From Atopsyche davidsoni (taxonomy: Eukaryota > Arthropoda > Insecta > Trichoptera > Hydrobiosidae), in contig JAILWY010000001.1 of assembly GCA_022113835.1 (NCBI GenBank), forward strand, positions 12,454,501-12,518,500: a stretch of 64,000 nucleotides of DNA. The letters are read 5' to 3'. A program made the position numbers and the translations under genes. The notes below the pieces were generated by a model. The model was not told where the DNA came from, ran no database searches, and saw only the letters and a list, made by a program, of their open reading frames with translations. Shown piece by piece: positions 13,101-26,800 of this stretch (the first letter of the stretch is position 1; every line of letters starts with the position of its first letter).

Positions 13101-14722
13101 TGTGTGGTTGTTTATTTCACTTGTGTGTATTTTGTAACAAACAAAATTACTGAAAATACCAACGGGCGGCTAATTGAGTACTAGGGACATCCGCGATGAA
13201 ACAAATCAAATGAAAGGCTTTCGCTTTTATCAGCGCGGCCTTAATTCTCCGCCCGAATTCCCGTGACCTTTCCAAGTTATTTCAACCTCGCTATTTAAAA
13301 GTCAACGTCAATGTTTTTAATTATTTCTACTGGGTTGTTCAATTTTACTCTTAATTACAAACATTGATTGAGTATTTTTATATTTAAATGGATTATTCAA
13401 ACTTATCGTTGCCGATTTTAATAAATCGCTTATTTCTTCTATTTTTTTAATTGTTTTTGCATTTATATAAATATAATCGTATTTGCGTAAGTCCATAGTA
13501 TTGAGCGTAGTGTCCAGTCGTTATACGTAATACGATCATAGTGTTGAATTTTTTTTTTTTTTTTTCATGTATGTTTAAAAAAAACAACGGTATTATTTTA
13601 CATTTCTACGTTAATGTTTTATTTTTACTCAAGCGTAAAACCTGTTGTTATAATATCACATATTCCAGAAAAAATATATATGAAAAAGAAAGCCATCGGC
13701 ATTGTTTTTCGTTTTAATGCTATCATGTTTCGTAACACATCAACCATATTAATTTCAAAACAAATATTTTAAAATCATGATAACAAAGCTGTAGCAAATC
13801 TCGTTTTATTTTCGCGTAAAAAACAAAAACACGCGTCGAAAAAGTATTCGCTTTCCACTTAGGTATTGAATTATTCCGAGAGATGCTATTTTTTGTCTCT
13901 TTATATATTGTTCATTTTCAGTGTGTATAAAAACGTCGTTATTCGTCAGTCAAGCGTAAACGTCTCCTCGGCGGAATGCCTGTAATAATTCTAGCCGGCG
14001 CTGCCTTTGAAGAGGCGTTTAAAATATTGTGGCTTATTTTTTACGACCGAACCGCGAAGTCCCGCGGAGAGATAGCTGCAAGAGCAAACACGCGGCGAGC
14101 TTCTCGCTCATAATACAAATTTTACCTTCCAAGGGGCTTTACAAAATAACGCAAACTTTACTATCTTTGTGTTTTATTTCTATAGAATTTTGATTCGGTA
14201 TAATATTTGCTTGTATTCATACGTTGGAGTTTGTTATTCGTGTTTCTCCTTGTGGCATTGATTTATTCATTTTCCTAAAAGGTCTATTTTGTTGAAGCAG
14301 TGCGCAGATATGTTTGTCTACTGAGATTGGAGAAAAAACTGAAAGCTCGTCTAACAGATGAAATTTTTATTCGTCTCTTTTTGCACCCGTCTTTATTTTA
14401 TATACGCGTCGATATTTTTATAGTACAAATACTTGTTAATGAAAAAAATCAATCGATTGTCCACAATCTGACTTTTGACACTTACAGTACACTTTATTGT
14501 GACTCTGAAACTTTCAAAGACAAAAAAACTACTAAATTATTTCAATGTTTTGTAATCATATAAGGTATTTTTTTATTTCTTTTAAATTTTAAATTTAATT
14601 AGTTGTAAATACTCAAGCTGATATTATCATACACATATTTAAAATTCCAATAGCCAGTTTGTCACTGTGCATAGTATTCATCGAGAACACCTACTTCAAT
14701 ATGCATTTTTCTTGTGTTGCAG

Positions 14723-14822
14723 GTGACCGGGGTGGTGGGGCGCGCCGAGATGCTGTCTTCTGTGTTTTTTCTGGCGGCCCTCATCTCCTACTCCAAGGCG
14801 GCCAAGAAGCGGAGAGTCACAG
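14723..14822 (+). CDS. Tmtc3: Tmtc3 exon (first visible)
   Basis: The exon follows the acceptor cttgtgttgcag and ends at the donor GTACGT. It encodes 33 codons plus one base: [10 protein letters not shown] followed by a hydrophobic run ([10 protein letters not shown]) and a basic KAAKKRR stretch, which fits a membrane segment with a following positively charged loop. In TMTC3 this block directly follows HPIHTEA, so the exon starts at a codon boundary. An 18.6-kb intron separates it from the next exon. Confidence 0.93.
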
Positions 14823-17800
14823 GTACGTCCCTGCTGCTGGGCCCCGTGACGGCAAATGTTGTCTTAGGACAACGATAACAAACAGCGCGAGCACTAGACG
14901 CCGCGTCGCGGTTCACTTGGATACGTAACAAACCAAATCAAACGTACATCTGGCTGGAAAAGTGTACTGGCAAACACAAACAAAACCTATTTCTGCTTCA
15001 CCAGAGCTGTCGCGGAGATATTTGTTATTTCTACGAAGTATGAACCGCAAGAGCCGCCCCTGAAATTTCATTTCAATCATATTATCTTTTGAGTACGTAT
15101 TTTACTATATTACAACTACCTTCTCTCAACGCAGAGATCCGTGTCCGCTGAAATATATAATACATACCTTTACTATCGGAAACTATGTCAATCTAAAAAA
15201 TACTTTATAAAATTAATTTGCTTCTCAAGTTAAAAAACTGCATTGACGTTTGTAATGTTACTAAAAATTGTCTTTGGGTCTCATCTGCCAAGATGGACAT
15301 CAAACTTTTCAGTCTTTGAAAAGAGATGTCAGTAGTACATATATACATTTTTTTTTATTACTTCGAGATTTTGTATTCTTAATAAACGTTTCCGCTTCCA
15401 TATTATATATACTGATGATACCATTTATATTTATCAAGGAATCTTTGTGCATTTGCAAGCAACTCGATCTCTCGAGTGATCACTCTGCCGCACAACAGCA
15501 AATTCCATTTAAAGACATGTCACAGATATGCGTTCGTAAAGCCCATCTCTTTTTACGCGCATGGAGCATATCAGCATATAAACACAAAAACATAACCCAG
15601 TCCCCGGGCGTCTCCTCGCAGCGCGACACGCCGCCGAATCAATCTCCCGAGCCGCGCCTCCGCTCAGACATCGAAATAAACACCTCCTTCCGACATTGAT
15701 AAACGCGCTGCCGAAGCCCGCCTTCCCCGGTGCCCCACTTCCAGGCTGTATCGGTCTCGCTTGTTATTATGTTGGGGTGCAGCCGACCCCTAAATCTCCC
15801 CCCTTCCCACCCCGAGGGTGACTCAATCACCGAGCCTCGCTGCTCTGTCTGCAGTCGTGTGTGTGATTTCGTCTTTATTATGCGTCCTGATTTGCGACTC
15901 GAGTCCTCCATAATTTAAATCGCTGACTTTTAGATTGTGATTCGGATGCCCTTTCCGTGTTTTATATGTGTAATTTCGCTGTAAATGCTTTTTACTACAC
16001 CATCATTTACACGGCGGAGGTGAACGCCTTCAATATTTAGCAGCCACACACTGTAATAAATATTTTTACACACTCCCCACCAAATTTATTGGTAAATTTG
16101 TTATGTACACATACGCAAGTTTTATTATTGTATCTAATTATTCACGAAATGATATATTATTTATTTTGCAGTTTACTGCACCTTTATTGTTTTTAAAAAT
16201 TGATTAGATGTAAATAAATTATATTTATTTGTTTGTCGAACAACATAGATTAATCAAATAACAAAAATACTTATATTCATATATTTTTAATATAACAACC
16301 AGACTTAAGAACGCACTTACTTTAAATGTTTCTTTTGTCATATAGCTTCGACCTTTTCGAAAAAAACAAATAATTGGTATTTCTCCAGACTACTTCCTCT
16401 CACTTCCTTCCCCTAACTCTTCTTAGATGGAGTTTTTAGACCCTCATTCAGTTGATCTGAGTTTGAAAGCCTCCCGTAAATAACATGTAATACAAAAAGT
16501 AATCTTTCGTTTGAGATACATTTACATCTTACCAATGCATTTTATATATTTAAACTTAAAAAAAAATTATGACTACTTATATAAATAATGTTACTTCGGC
16601 GTTGAGTAGTGTCACCGGGAATAGAAATTCGGAACTGATTTTATCCACCGAACAATTCCTTCCAATTATGCGCGGCTTCCCATTAAGTCAGTGAAGAATT
16701 CATTTCAATATTAATAATTCTATTGTAAATCATTCAACAATAACTTATTATGCAGACAGTAAAATGGGGTACTCGATTGTATAGGGATGAATTTCACTAC
16801 GACCCTAACCGTGGCAAATTATGAAGTAGTTTTAATAGTCCGTGAAAATTTTGTATCAAATTACCAATGGGGAACACTTTGAGTCCATTGTTGTACGCGC
16901 AATATTCGTAGATATTTTCAATATCAATATAGAAATTAGCTATACGCATGTGATCTCCACTTTATTCGATGAATAAAAAAAAATTAATTCAATATACTTC
17001 ACGTTATGTTTGTTTTGATATTTTGCCTGGCGTTTTCTTTGTGGATGTTTCTCCGAATCAATTCCGCCTGATATATCTTACTTTTCAACAAATATTACCA
17101 AGCAAGCGTTTTTACATCGCCGTCACACATTTTAAAGAAATATTGTACGATATTAGATTATTTATATATTTGAGATACGAAGGAGAAACTCTTGGAACAG
17201 ATTGAAACTTGGTAAACCTGCAAAGGTTGTACACGAATTCTTGGAATTTTTTCCGACGGTGGATTTGATATCCAAAATAAAATAAAAATCTTAAACATTG
17301 AATCCTTCTCACTTTTTAGTTTCACTTCTTTATTTTTGTCAAAATAATACCTAACAATGTCAAACACGGTTCGAAGCCTCTTTTATTTAAATTCATGTTT
17401 GTTTATGTTATTTACTTATTCAAGTATTAAAAGGTTTCACGACAATTTGTCGAAGTTTTTTTGCTCTTTGTGTTGTTTTGTCTCGTATTTCCGTTTTTTT
17501 TCTTTTTGACAGATTTTCAAAGAGAAGCTCCACGAAGAGAGAGAACTTCAGTTATTCGTACTTTGCGTTCTCCCTTTTTATATATGAACTTAATATTAAC
17601 AGAAAAAAGACATAATCTCAGTTCAATTTCTTATACTTGCGAATTACTTTTTAAATATTTGTAAATTAATACTGTATTTAATTATTTGAAGGTGAAACAA
17701 AGCATGCTTACAATAATATTAAGTATGTAACATCTGGACAAATCGAAACAGTATATGCGTCCATAAAAACAATTATTTATATTGTTACAGTATAGTATTT

Positions 17801-20800
17801 TTAAAACTTATTTAATTTTACTACATAATTATTCATACAAAATATATATCTTACGTTTAAATAAATGGTTTAAAAATTTTATAACATGCAAATAAGACTA
17901 AAGTGAATACGCTAGATTTTTTTTACCAATATCAATAACAAGATAATAAATAAATTGCAAAAGATACATCTTGTTGCTTGGATTATTTTATCAATAAGTT
18001 AAAATTTATTTAGAATAGCTTGGATTCACCAGTATTTATTTTCGTATACAGCATTATTTGTTTTATTTTGTAGGGCGAAGTTTAATCCGGCGTTTATCAC
18101 ATAGGCATTAAATTACAATAATGAGATGAAACAGCTACTCGGTATAAGTACAGCGCGCCATAAAGGCATAATGGTTTTATTTATGATGAGACCTGTGGAA
18201 GTTCTCCTCCCCCGCCCCGGTCACGCGCCGCAGCCTCCTCTCCCCTCCCCCCACTCTCCCCACTCCCCCCACTCTCCCCCACTGCGCTTTCATGTCACGG
18301 GTGAGCATCCGACTGTTTCTCGAGAATTTACACCTCTCCCTCAACTGCGTCCCGAAAGGTCAATCCTCCCCTCGTGCCCGCCATTGTCTTATCGGATTTC
18401 AGGCGTCTATTTTTAAAAAAGCCCTTCGGAAAACATTTCACGTCAATTCAGGATTTAACTTCGCAACAATAAAACAGCGATTGCTACATCAACGTACTAT
18501 TTTTTTTTTAATGATACCTTATAGTAATCTAATTTAAAGAAACAAAATATCAATTAATTATTTTTATTTTAATATATTTATACTTTAAATCAGTTATCTG
18601 GCTGCTTTAATATATATTCATCTCATGTTAACATGTTTATTTATTTGTTCTAAAATGTTTATTTTGCAGAGCTTTCACTATGTATAAGTGTGGATACCTC
18701 GGTGAACGCCTCAATCCGAGATAGAACCGAGAGTCCTGCCCAGCGGCAGGGAGCTTTTAGCGAAATTAAACGCAAGTGGATTGTAATTTTAAAAAGAGAC
18801 AAAAAAGACGCAACCACCTTTGCAGGTGTCAAGCCAATTTGGGCTGATCGACAAAGTGGTATTTGGAATTTCGTGCTCGGCGGGTAATTTTTAAAGAGAT
18901 TGGTTCGATCTCCGGGGAGGGCCGGCGCCTCCTGCCCCCTCCCCCTCCCCGCCCCCTGCTCACCCCCCACCCCCTGCTCTCCCCCCCCCTCCTCCTCCCC
19001 CCCCCTCCTCCCCCCGCCCCCGCCAGCAGCCGAGCTAGTTCTCTCTTTACGCCGTCCGCTCGGGTCCGATCCCGTGCGTGCCGCTGATGATAAATCTGCC
19101 ACTTCTATTGTTTATTCCTGGTAGATTGATCTAGAAGACAAATAAACTCGGGCTCGGGTAGTTTATATGTAGATCGACTTTCTAAATAAAACGGAAAAAC
19201 TATTTTGCACGATATTCCTGGTCTCTTTTTTTTTTTTTCCTTTTCTGTCGCAGTTTCTTGACAATTTATTTATACTTGCAAAAAAAACCATGCATACAAA
19301 ACAGAAAGCGGTTTTATGTTGCTAAATCACTTGAAATATTCAAACTAAATTTATAGACATCTTTTTTTTTATAATTGAAACGAACTTATTTTTTATTGTA
19401 TTTTTCAATTTGCACGGTTTATCGTTAATATTTAATCTCTTTCGATTGGTAACATACAGTTAACATTGGCACTGATATTAAGTGTCGCCATCAAAGTCTC
19501 CAGTGTTCGTATAAGATTTACAAATTTATGGCCCTACACGTCTCGAATATCGTATTAACGAGTTCTGGGGCTTTATTACTTAGTTATTTTCATCTCGTAG
19601 CTATCGCCGAGGAGAATCTCTGCTTACACAACAAACTAGGCGAAATCAGCAGCTCCGCAAAGCTATTTACATATTTATTAGAACGCAAGTTGGACAATGA
19701 CAACGCCGCCACTCCTCGAAGGTGGTTATTAGTAACCCAGCTCGGCACCCGAGTAGTTTAGGGTTCAAATGTGGAGTGCATTGTTTCCCAAGTAATGGTG
19801 TTATGCATTGTGCACGTCGGCCTGCCAATACGGAGCACTGAAACCGTTATTCACGAAGCGGAGGAGCCAAAGCCTCTTAGCGGGGACTTCCGCTTTCTCC
19901 GGGGTGCAATTCAGGGACTAATCGCCGATGTTTAATTGCAAAGTTTCTCTTATCACTATTCAACGCGACCTAAATACTGTTGCGATGTATTCACGAAGTT
20001 AGACAATTAACTACTTTACTAATGAATATTTAAAAAAAATGGTACAAAAAGAAACCGATCGATTAAGTGTACACTGTACATTGATAAAAACTATGTGGGT
20101 TTGATAAGATTATTTTTTGATTACTCGATATAATAATCTTTTCTTACTCCCCTTTCTCATTTCAATAACATTTTTATTTGTTCGGCGGTACTTTCACCCA
20201 TCTGAATCTCGCGGCTTGTTATTATTTTAAATATGCTTGTTCATCCTCAATTCTACGCACAAAAATTATCTACACAACAAAATACTAAACACAGCCAAGA
20301 TATCCCTCACACAAATAATGATAAATGCACACGGGTTTGCCTTTTGTTGAAGTCACGATGCGCCACTGCTTTATTATATCTAAAACCCAACCCCATTACT
20401 ATATCATCCGCTCAAAAATCTTCCCCTTTCTTTTTCTGTATAATATCGCATGTTTTGGTTTGTATTTTGTATTTGCAATAAAAAAATGCATGTATTTCTT
20501 CGTTTATTCATACAAAAGAATTTTTGTTTTTCTAAACTCGATAATTATTATTCATGTTATTAACTTTAGTAAATCAAATTTTAATTGTTGTTTTCATATT
20601 TTTGTTTTTAGTTCATCGTTATTATTAACTTAAACTACCTCCAAACTTTTATCAGTATTTTTATAGAACCGAGCCCGTTTATTTATTATTGTTCTCCACT
20701 AATTACTGTAGTTGAATAATTAATATGAACGCCTAATTGGGGAGGATTATTTAAAATGGTAGTTTCGTAGTTTGCTCAACTGCGGGAGGCTTTTTTTTTT

Positions 20801-23800
20801 AATAAATGTGTATAATTGGACTTTCGGGGGTGGGAGGGTTCAATTTTAAATTACCATGTTAAAAAAGTAAACAACTAAATCGGGTGCTTTATCGTTTTGG
20901 GCTCTTTGTTTATTTGCATAGTTTATGGACGGATCGTGCCTGAAAAATAATTTCATTCTTTATACTGCGCGCGGGGGCGTTTTTTCTCGTTTTTTTTTAA
21001 TAAAATATTTTGGAATTTTAAAGTCGCCCCAGAAACAATGGAAGCACGGCAGTTAAATTTTGAATTGTGACCGATGTGGGATTCAAACATCCTTACCTAC
21101 CCTAAATATCTTCGTGAGAAATTCTGAACTTCGTATTCCTTTGGCACTCGCACTGCGCAAAGCTCTCTCCGACAACCAACAACCGAGTTGGAAATCCATA
21201 AAATGCGATTTCAATAGCTTTTATTACATTTTGTGTTGTTTGTCTAACTTTGTGTGCATTAATTAAAATTTATCTGTTTATTTCTCATATTTTCCATTAA
21301 AATAACCACAGTTTCGTACATCAACATTGTACATTTATTTCATATTGAATTTTATAATTTTCATGCAATCATTTTTTTTTTATAAAGAGGGTAATAAAAG
21401 TTATATTTCTAAGACTATCAGTTAATATTATTCACTTACCAATGTACGAAATATATTGTTTATTCAATAGATTTTTTATAATTGTTTTTTTGCATTGAAT
21501 AAATACATTAACGTAGCTAAAAGTAATATATTATTTTTTTATATACATAAAAATATGAATTCTGAAAGAATTCATTATTGAACACTGATTCTTCCTGGAA
21601 TTTTAAGCAATAGGGACAATTAAATAAGCAAAAGACGCCTTAGGATTTTTTTATACATATCATGCAAGACTTCTGTTTTGTGAGATGTACACCTTTTATT
21701 TTTTTCAATTTATTAATAAACAACATTTATTTGATTTACGTTAAAAAAAATCGATACTAAAACAATTTCACAATACTTGCGCTTTTATTCAGTAAAATCT
21801 TTTGTAATTTTATATAAAAAAATTTCAGTATTATTAATCACATTCCATTCCAATATCCACGCAGAAGATCCAGGAAAACGAGACTGGAGTACCAGCTCAT
21901 CAGAAGTAGTCTCCGGCAGGGTCCGCACTTCTCTGCGGGTCTGAGGTCGACAGGAAACGTTCTGTTCCTCTTAATGACTTCATTTGGCTCCGTTCTGCCC
22001 ATCCTTGCTAAAAAGAACTCAGTTACTCGCATTCTCTGGATGACTGCTCCTTCAACCGCCAACGCTTCACACACTAGGAATTTTTAAAACTTTTAGTCCC
22101 GAGGCGGTATTAAATATATTCGTACAAACAATACAGTTACTCTTTTAAGTTTGTACATTTACAAATATTTTGTTAAACACTTATTTTTTGGCCGTCCAAT
22201 CAGCTAGACTACTTTTATTTCAATCACAATGTAAATCAGCGGTATGCAGTGATTTGAAAATTTCAGCAAGCGAATTGATCAACTTTATTAAATCGTATGA
22301 ATTACTTATTATAAAGGAAAAAAAACAACTAACTACTATACATAAAAAAACAACATCTAAAAATATAAATTAATATAATTTCTGAAATAGTCGTAATGAT
22401 ATGGTTTGTCTCAGCAGTTTGCTGTTGTATTAAGTTGCATACACTCACAGTAATTTCTGTATTTTCACTTGGAGTGTGTGCAGACGCATTTCTCTTCGTG
22501 CAAATGGAAAATTCCTCGAAACAATTACAAGCACCAGCATTTCTGCAAATATGGCTTATAGCAGCAAGCAGCCTCGCTGGCATTACATCTACATTGCAAA
22601 AATATCATTGTGTATGCTGCACCAAGATTGTACAAATTCAGGAATAGGCGTTTTTTACCACAGTTAAGCATCGACTTCGTCAAAAAACCGGTGCAAGAAT
22701 ACTACAGTAAAAAGTTAATTTTTATTTGGGAAATATGATTTTTTAAATTTAAATTTGTTTTAATTTTAAAAGAATGTTTATATTTGCAAGCAATATGTGT
22801 ATTATACCCAGATTTAAAAATATTTAAACCCTTGATTTCAACGTATAAAAAAATCATAAATGTTATATTACGTTATTCCGTAATTTAAATAAGTAAAAAT
22901 AATGCTTCTTGTATAAGTGAAGGATATGAATGTTCTCTGGGTGTACGATGCTTGAGAGCGGGAGATAAACAGGAGATTCTAAATCCTTTTTGCAAATGGA
23001 GTTCAGGAGCTCTTGAAATATCTATTCATTGGCGAAGTGGTTCGCTGCATGTCCAATCTCAAACCGACTGATGGAGAAAAGCCGTTGGCTCGGCGCCCTT
23101 TATTGCTAGTTGCCCAGTTATATGAGCACTAAATAATTAATAAGTTTAATGTTTATTGACATTTGGCGTTCTCTCTATTATAATGGACCGCCAATGCCAA
23201 CGCCGTGCGAAAATACACCAGTGATAAGGAATCAGTCAGTTTCTGATAGAATTGCTTGTTTTGTTACAATTCGTAATATAGATATTAAAATAAAATATGG
23301 TCGCTGCTTGGATCGTATAAGTGCCAGAAATGTAGAAGCGAATGTTCATTCCACGCCGGCTACGCGATCCAAAGTAACTCGCGTTGTTTGTGATCCAAGC
23401 CGTTAAAAGTCTACTTTATGACTAGAAAGGATTTTAAAATATATAAATGCATTTACATTGCATGGTGTCTTTTCAAAGAAAATATGGGAATACGTTATTT
23501 GTGTGTTTATTTAAAAGACCACAGATCGCGTGGCGCTCGTAGCTAGGGGTACATGATTTAACTACCCTCTCCTTCCATATCTTCCACCACCATAAGTATT
23601 TTTAGATGTATTGATAGAAGTTGGCAATACGTTATTGCTTTTAGTAATTTTGGTGAGCTTTCCAGTTAATCATTTCCGTATATGAATGCTTGAACATGAG
23701 AAAGGACTCGGGCAAGACCAAGACTAAGTGAATTTATTTTCTTCGCATTCTGTTTTACTTCTGATAACGATTATTTCTGGAATATTTTAATGCAAAAAAC

Positions 23801-26800
23801 GTATTTTTCTCTCAACCAATTATTTCGAAAGCATTTTTTTCATTTCTTGAAGTTAATATTTGAAACTAAATTTACGTGAATATTCTTTTATTATTTAGAC
23901 CTTCATTAAAATATTTTCGTCGGCATTTCTTCTCGAGCTTAAGAACGCTAGTTTAATCATGAAAAGTTTCACACAATCAGCTTTATTTTTGCGTCAATAT
24001 ATTCCAAAAGATTTCTTTCATTTTGTTGAGATATTTTTTAATTTACAAATTGCTCGCTATGCAGAGAATCTGGCATTTGACAAGCTTTTGATCTCTTTTC
24101 AGTTACTTTACTTTCAAAGTTCATTATTTTTTAGAATTAAAAGTTCAGAATCACGTCATATATATTTATCAGATAAAAATACCATGAATATAAATATACA
24201 TTCGTACGGCATATTTAATATGAACGAGTTTTGATATAGCTGCACTGTAAATGTTTGTTTTTCATTTCCCATTCTCGCGGCACACCTCAGTTCCTGAATA
24301 ACATTTTTTCCACTCTGAATCCACATCAGTTTTTCCGCTGTATTTCTACCTTTGTATTTGCCGTGAATTGTGATCTAAGCGTTTTCATACGACTTCAATA
24401 ATGCGGGACGCGCGAAGGAAAAACCTCGAGCCTGCATTACGGTATTAATGAAAACGGTTTTGAAATCGGTCCCGTAATTTCGTTGAAAGCCTCCGACCTT
24501 CCATTGTAATCGATTTGTACCCGCGGCTCGGCTTAATGCCTTGAAATACGTTTCAATCATTCCAACCGGACTCGAGAATCTTTTTCTACCCTTACGAAGC
24601 GAGATAGCATCGGGTTCCTTCCCGGCGGCGCGACTCCTCGCCTGCCCTCGGGACCGGGAAATTATCTTAATTCAAATCGTGGCTTGTTCAATTAAGTAGA
24701 CTCTTTTAATCAAAACCCATGAATTATCTGCCTTCCTGCTCTCCGGTTTCGCTTCCTTATCTGACCCATCTTATTAAGGAGTCGTATTAATGTCTCGCAG
24801 AATACACACGGAGCTTAGTTTATTAATTTATAAAAGTAACTCGGGCAGTCTCGCGCTCTCCGCGCCGCGAAGGGGAAGTGGTCTTACGTAAGGCACATAA
24901 TGCTTAATAATGCTCAAATTACAGTCGAGCCCGTAAGTAGTGTTGAATCACAGGTACGAGCAAGTTATAATTCGACTCCGCGCCGAGGTGACTAAAAATA
25001 CTCTCGCCGGGGGAAATATATCACCGCAATTATGACAAATGGCGACATAACGCAGACAAACGCGCCCTCATTGCGCCCCCACATGCTTCCCGAGGTGTCT
25101 TCGCCTTCCACTAACTTTGACACTTAAACCCAACTACGTATTTGCGGCGAGATTATTTTTACTGCGATACCGACTCTAAATACACCGCTCGAAAAAACGG
25201 TTGAAAATGAAACCGGTTCAAATTAGTCGCTTTTGCTTTCGCACGAAACGGGGGGAATTTAATGCGAAGAGTTATAAATGCGCTAACCGGCAAACTTATC
25301 ACCTTATCACCCTTCAATCAATACGAGTTTCTGAAGTCTCCCGAAGACGCCGGCGATCATTAGCCGCCCCGCACGCGGCCTCGCGCCCCTCATCCCTTAT
25401 TTATCGGCGGAGTTGCCCGTATCGGGTTTGTTTGTCCGAATTTATTTAACAGAGGTCAGGATCAAAAATAGTTTATCGCGATAAGCGCCGGCCGGGCGGA
25501 TAATTCTTGTATTTCCCGCGCCTTATCGCCCGTTACGGGCAACTTGTTATCGAACTCGCAAGTAAATAGTTTCGTACTTTTGACAAATCTTCGGTGTGTT
25601 GTTGCGTGATGGGCCCGGAGGGGAGGGTTCCGCCAAATAAATAAACTACGACCTCCGGACGGGGACGATACAACATTCGATTTCGTATCGACTGCTTTTG
25701 GAGCATATTTATTGGCCATTTTAATCATGCTGTTGAGAGATCCCATTTATTTATTTTAATAGTATCTTGAATTAAGTATTAGTAAGGATGCTTAATCAAA
25801 CTTCATAATTGTATATTTTTTATTGTATATTGATAATTCATATTACCATAATCTACCCCCACGAATCTTGTGTCAGGTGTATTTATGTTGTATTCTTTTG
25901 TACGTTTTTGAATTAGTTATAACTACTAAATTGTTGACAGTCTGGCGATAACTTGTAAATTATCATTTTTTCGTTGTGTTTTATATTATTAAACAAACAC
26001 TTTTTTTCACGATTAATTTGATGACAACAAATTCAGAGCTGTTCGCCCTACTCATGGAAAATGTTCGTATAAAACACACCCCGCCGTTAATGTTATTTGT
26101 TTTAAAAAAAATTTCACATATCAAATCAGTTTATATAAAAGCTCTTCGCTATAAAACGGTCACTTGTAAATTGATCGTTAACAACTGCTTCAGTGCTTGC
26201 ACGCCATTCACTCCAAATCCATATGATGCATCTTTCACTAAACTTTCATAATTTCCTGTGAATATTTCCAATTCCCTGAAAAATAATTGGCTCGATATTC
26301 AGTGGCGCCTCAGAGAGCGCAATCTGCCGCGCGCACGAGTGAGCCGCGGGTCACGCCTCGGGTCACGCCGCGGGTCACGCCGCCGGCTCTGCGCTTCCTT
26401 ATTCCCGCTGCAGTCGGCCGGCCTGCATGCCAAGTGGCCTGCTCTCGCGGGTGCCATCGGGCCCACTCACGAAACAAATCGCCGGCCCCCTCCCTACCCG
26501 CATTGTGCTCGCGACTGTTCACATCGGCGACCTGGCGCCTCGCCGCGCCAGTGCGGGGCGAAGCGCTTCCCGATCACGATCACGATCACGACTTTACAAC
26601 ACTTATTGTTTCACGACTTGAAATGTTTTTCGCCTTGCATAATCGTCCATCTCTTTTAGTCTTAGAAGACACAGGTTAGATCCCAAACTATGTACAGACA
26701 AATGAAGTACTTAGCACTACTTGTAAGTTGGTAATCGACATACCCACTCGAGCTCACCTCGAGTGGGTATTGTAAATTTGTTTATTAGCGAGCCGTGCAC

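Larger units (their letters stand above)
481..14722 (+). other. Inferred Tmtc3 intron, 5' part (no confident + strand exon)
   Basis: The first visible Tmtc3 exon begins mid-protein, so this interval is read as intron. I searched the visible open frames for the expected upstream TMTC3 blocks (FDD, RPLT, HPIHTEA) and saw none. It holds a C-rich tract (1021-1090), a MITE half-element (1497-1575), two Helitron copies (6077-6363 and 9792-10171), two CRE palindromes (8168, 9353) and GC-balanced blocks at about 11400-12720 and 13960-14130. Poly-T runs lie near 2320 and 13550. The rest is AT-rich without recognisable content. Confidence 0.6.

Noticed and set aside
15268..15699. 143-codon + strand ORF
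   Set aside because: Low-information AT-rich composition, no motif, and no splice context linking it to Tmtc3.
18659..19102. 147-codon - strand Gly/Glu-rich ORF
   Set aside because: It is a by-product of the C-rich low-complexity tract.
26258..26679. Overlapping + strand ORFs of about 130 codons
   Set aside because: Arg/Pro-rich translation of a GC patch with tandem repeats; frames disagree and no domain is seen.
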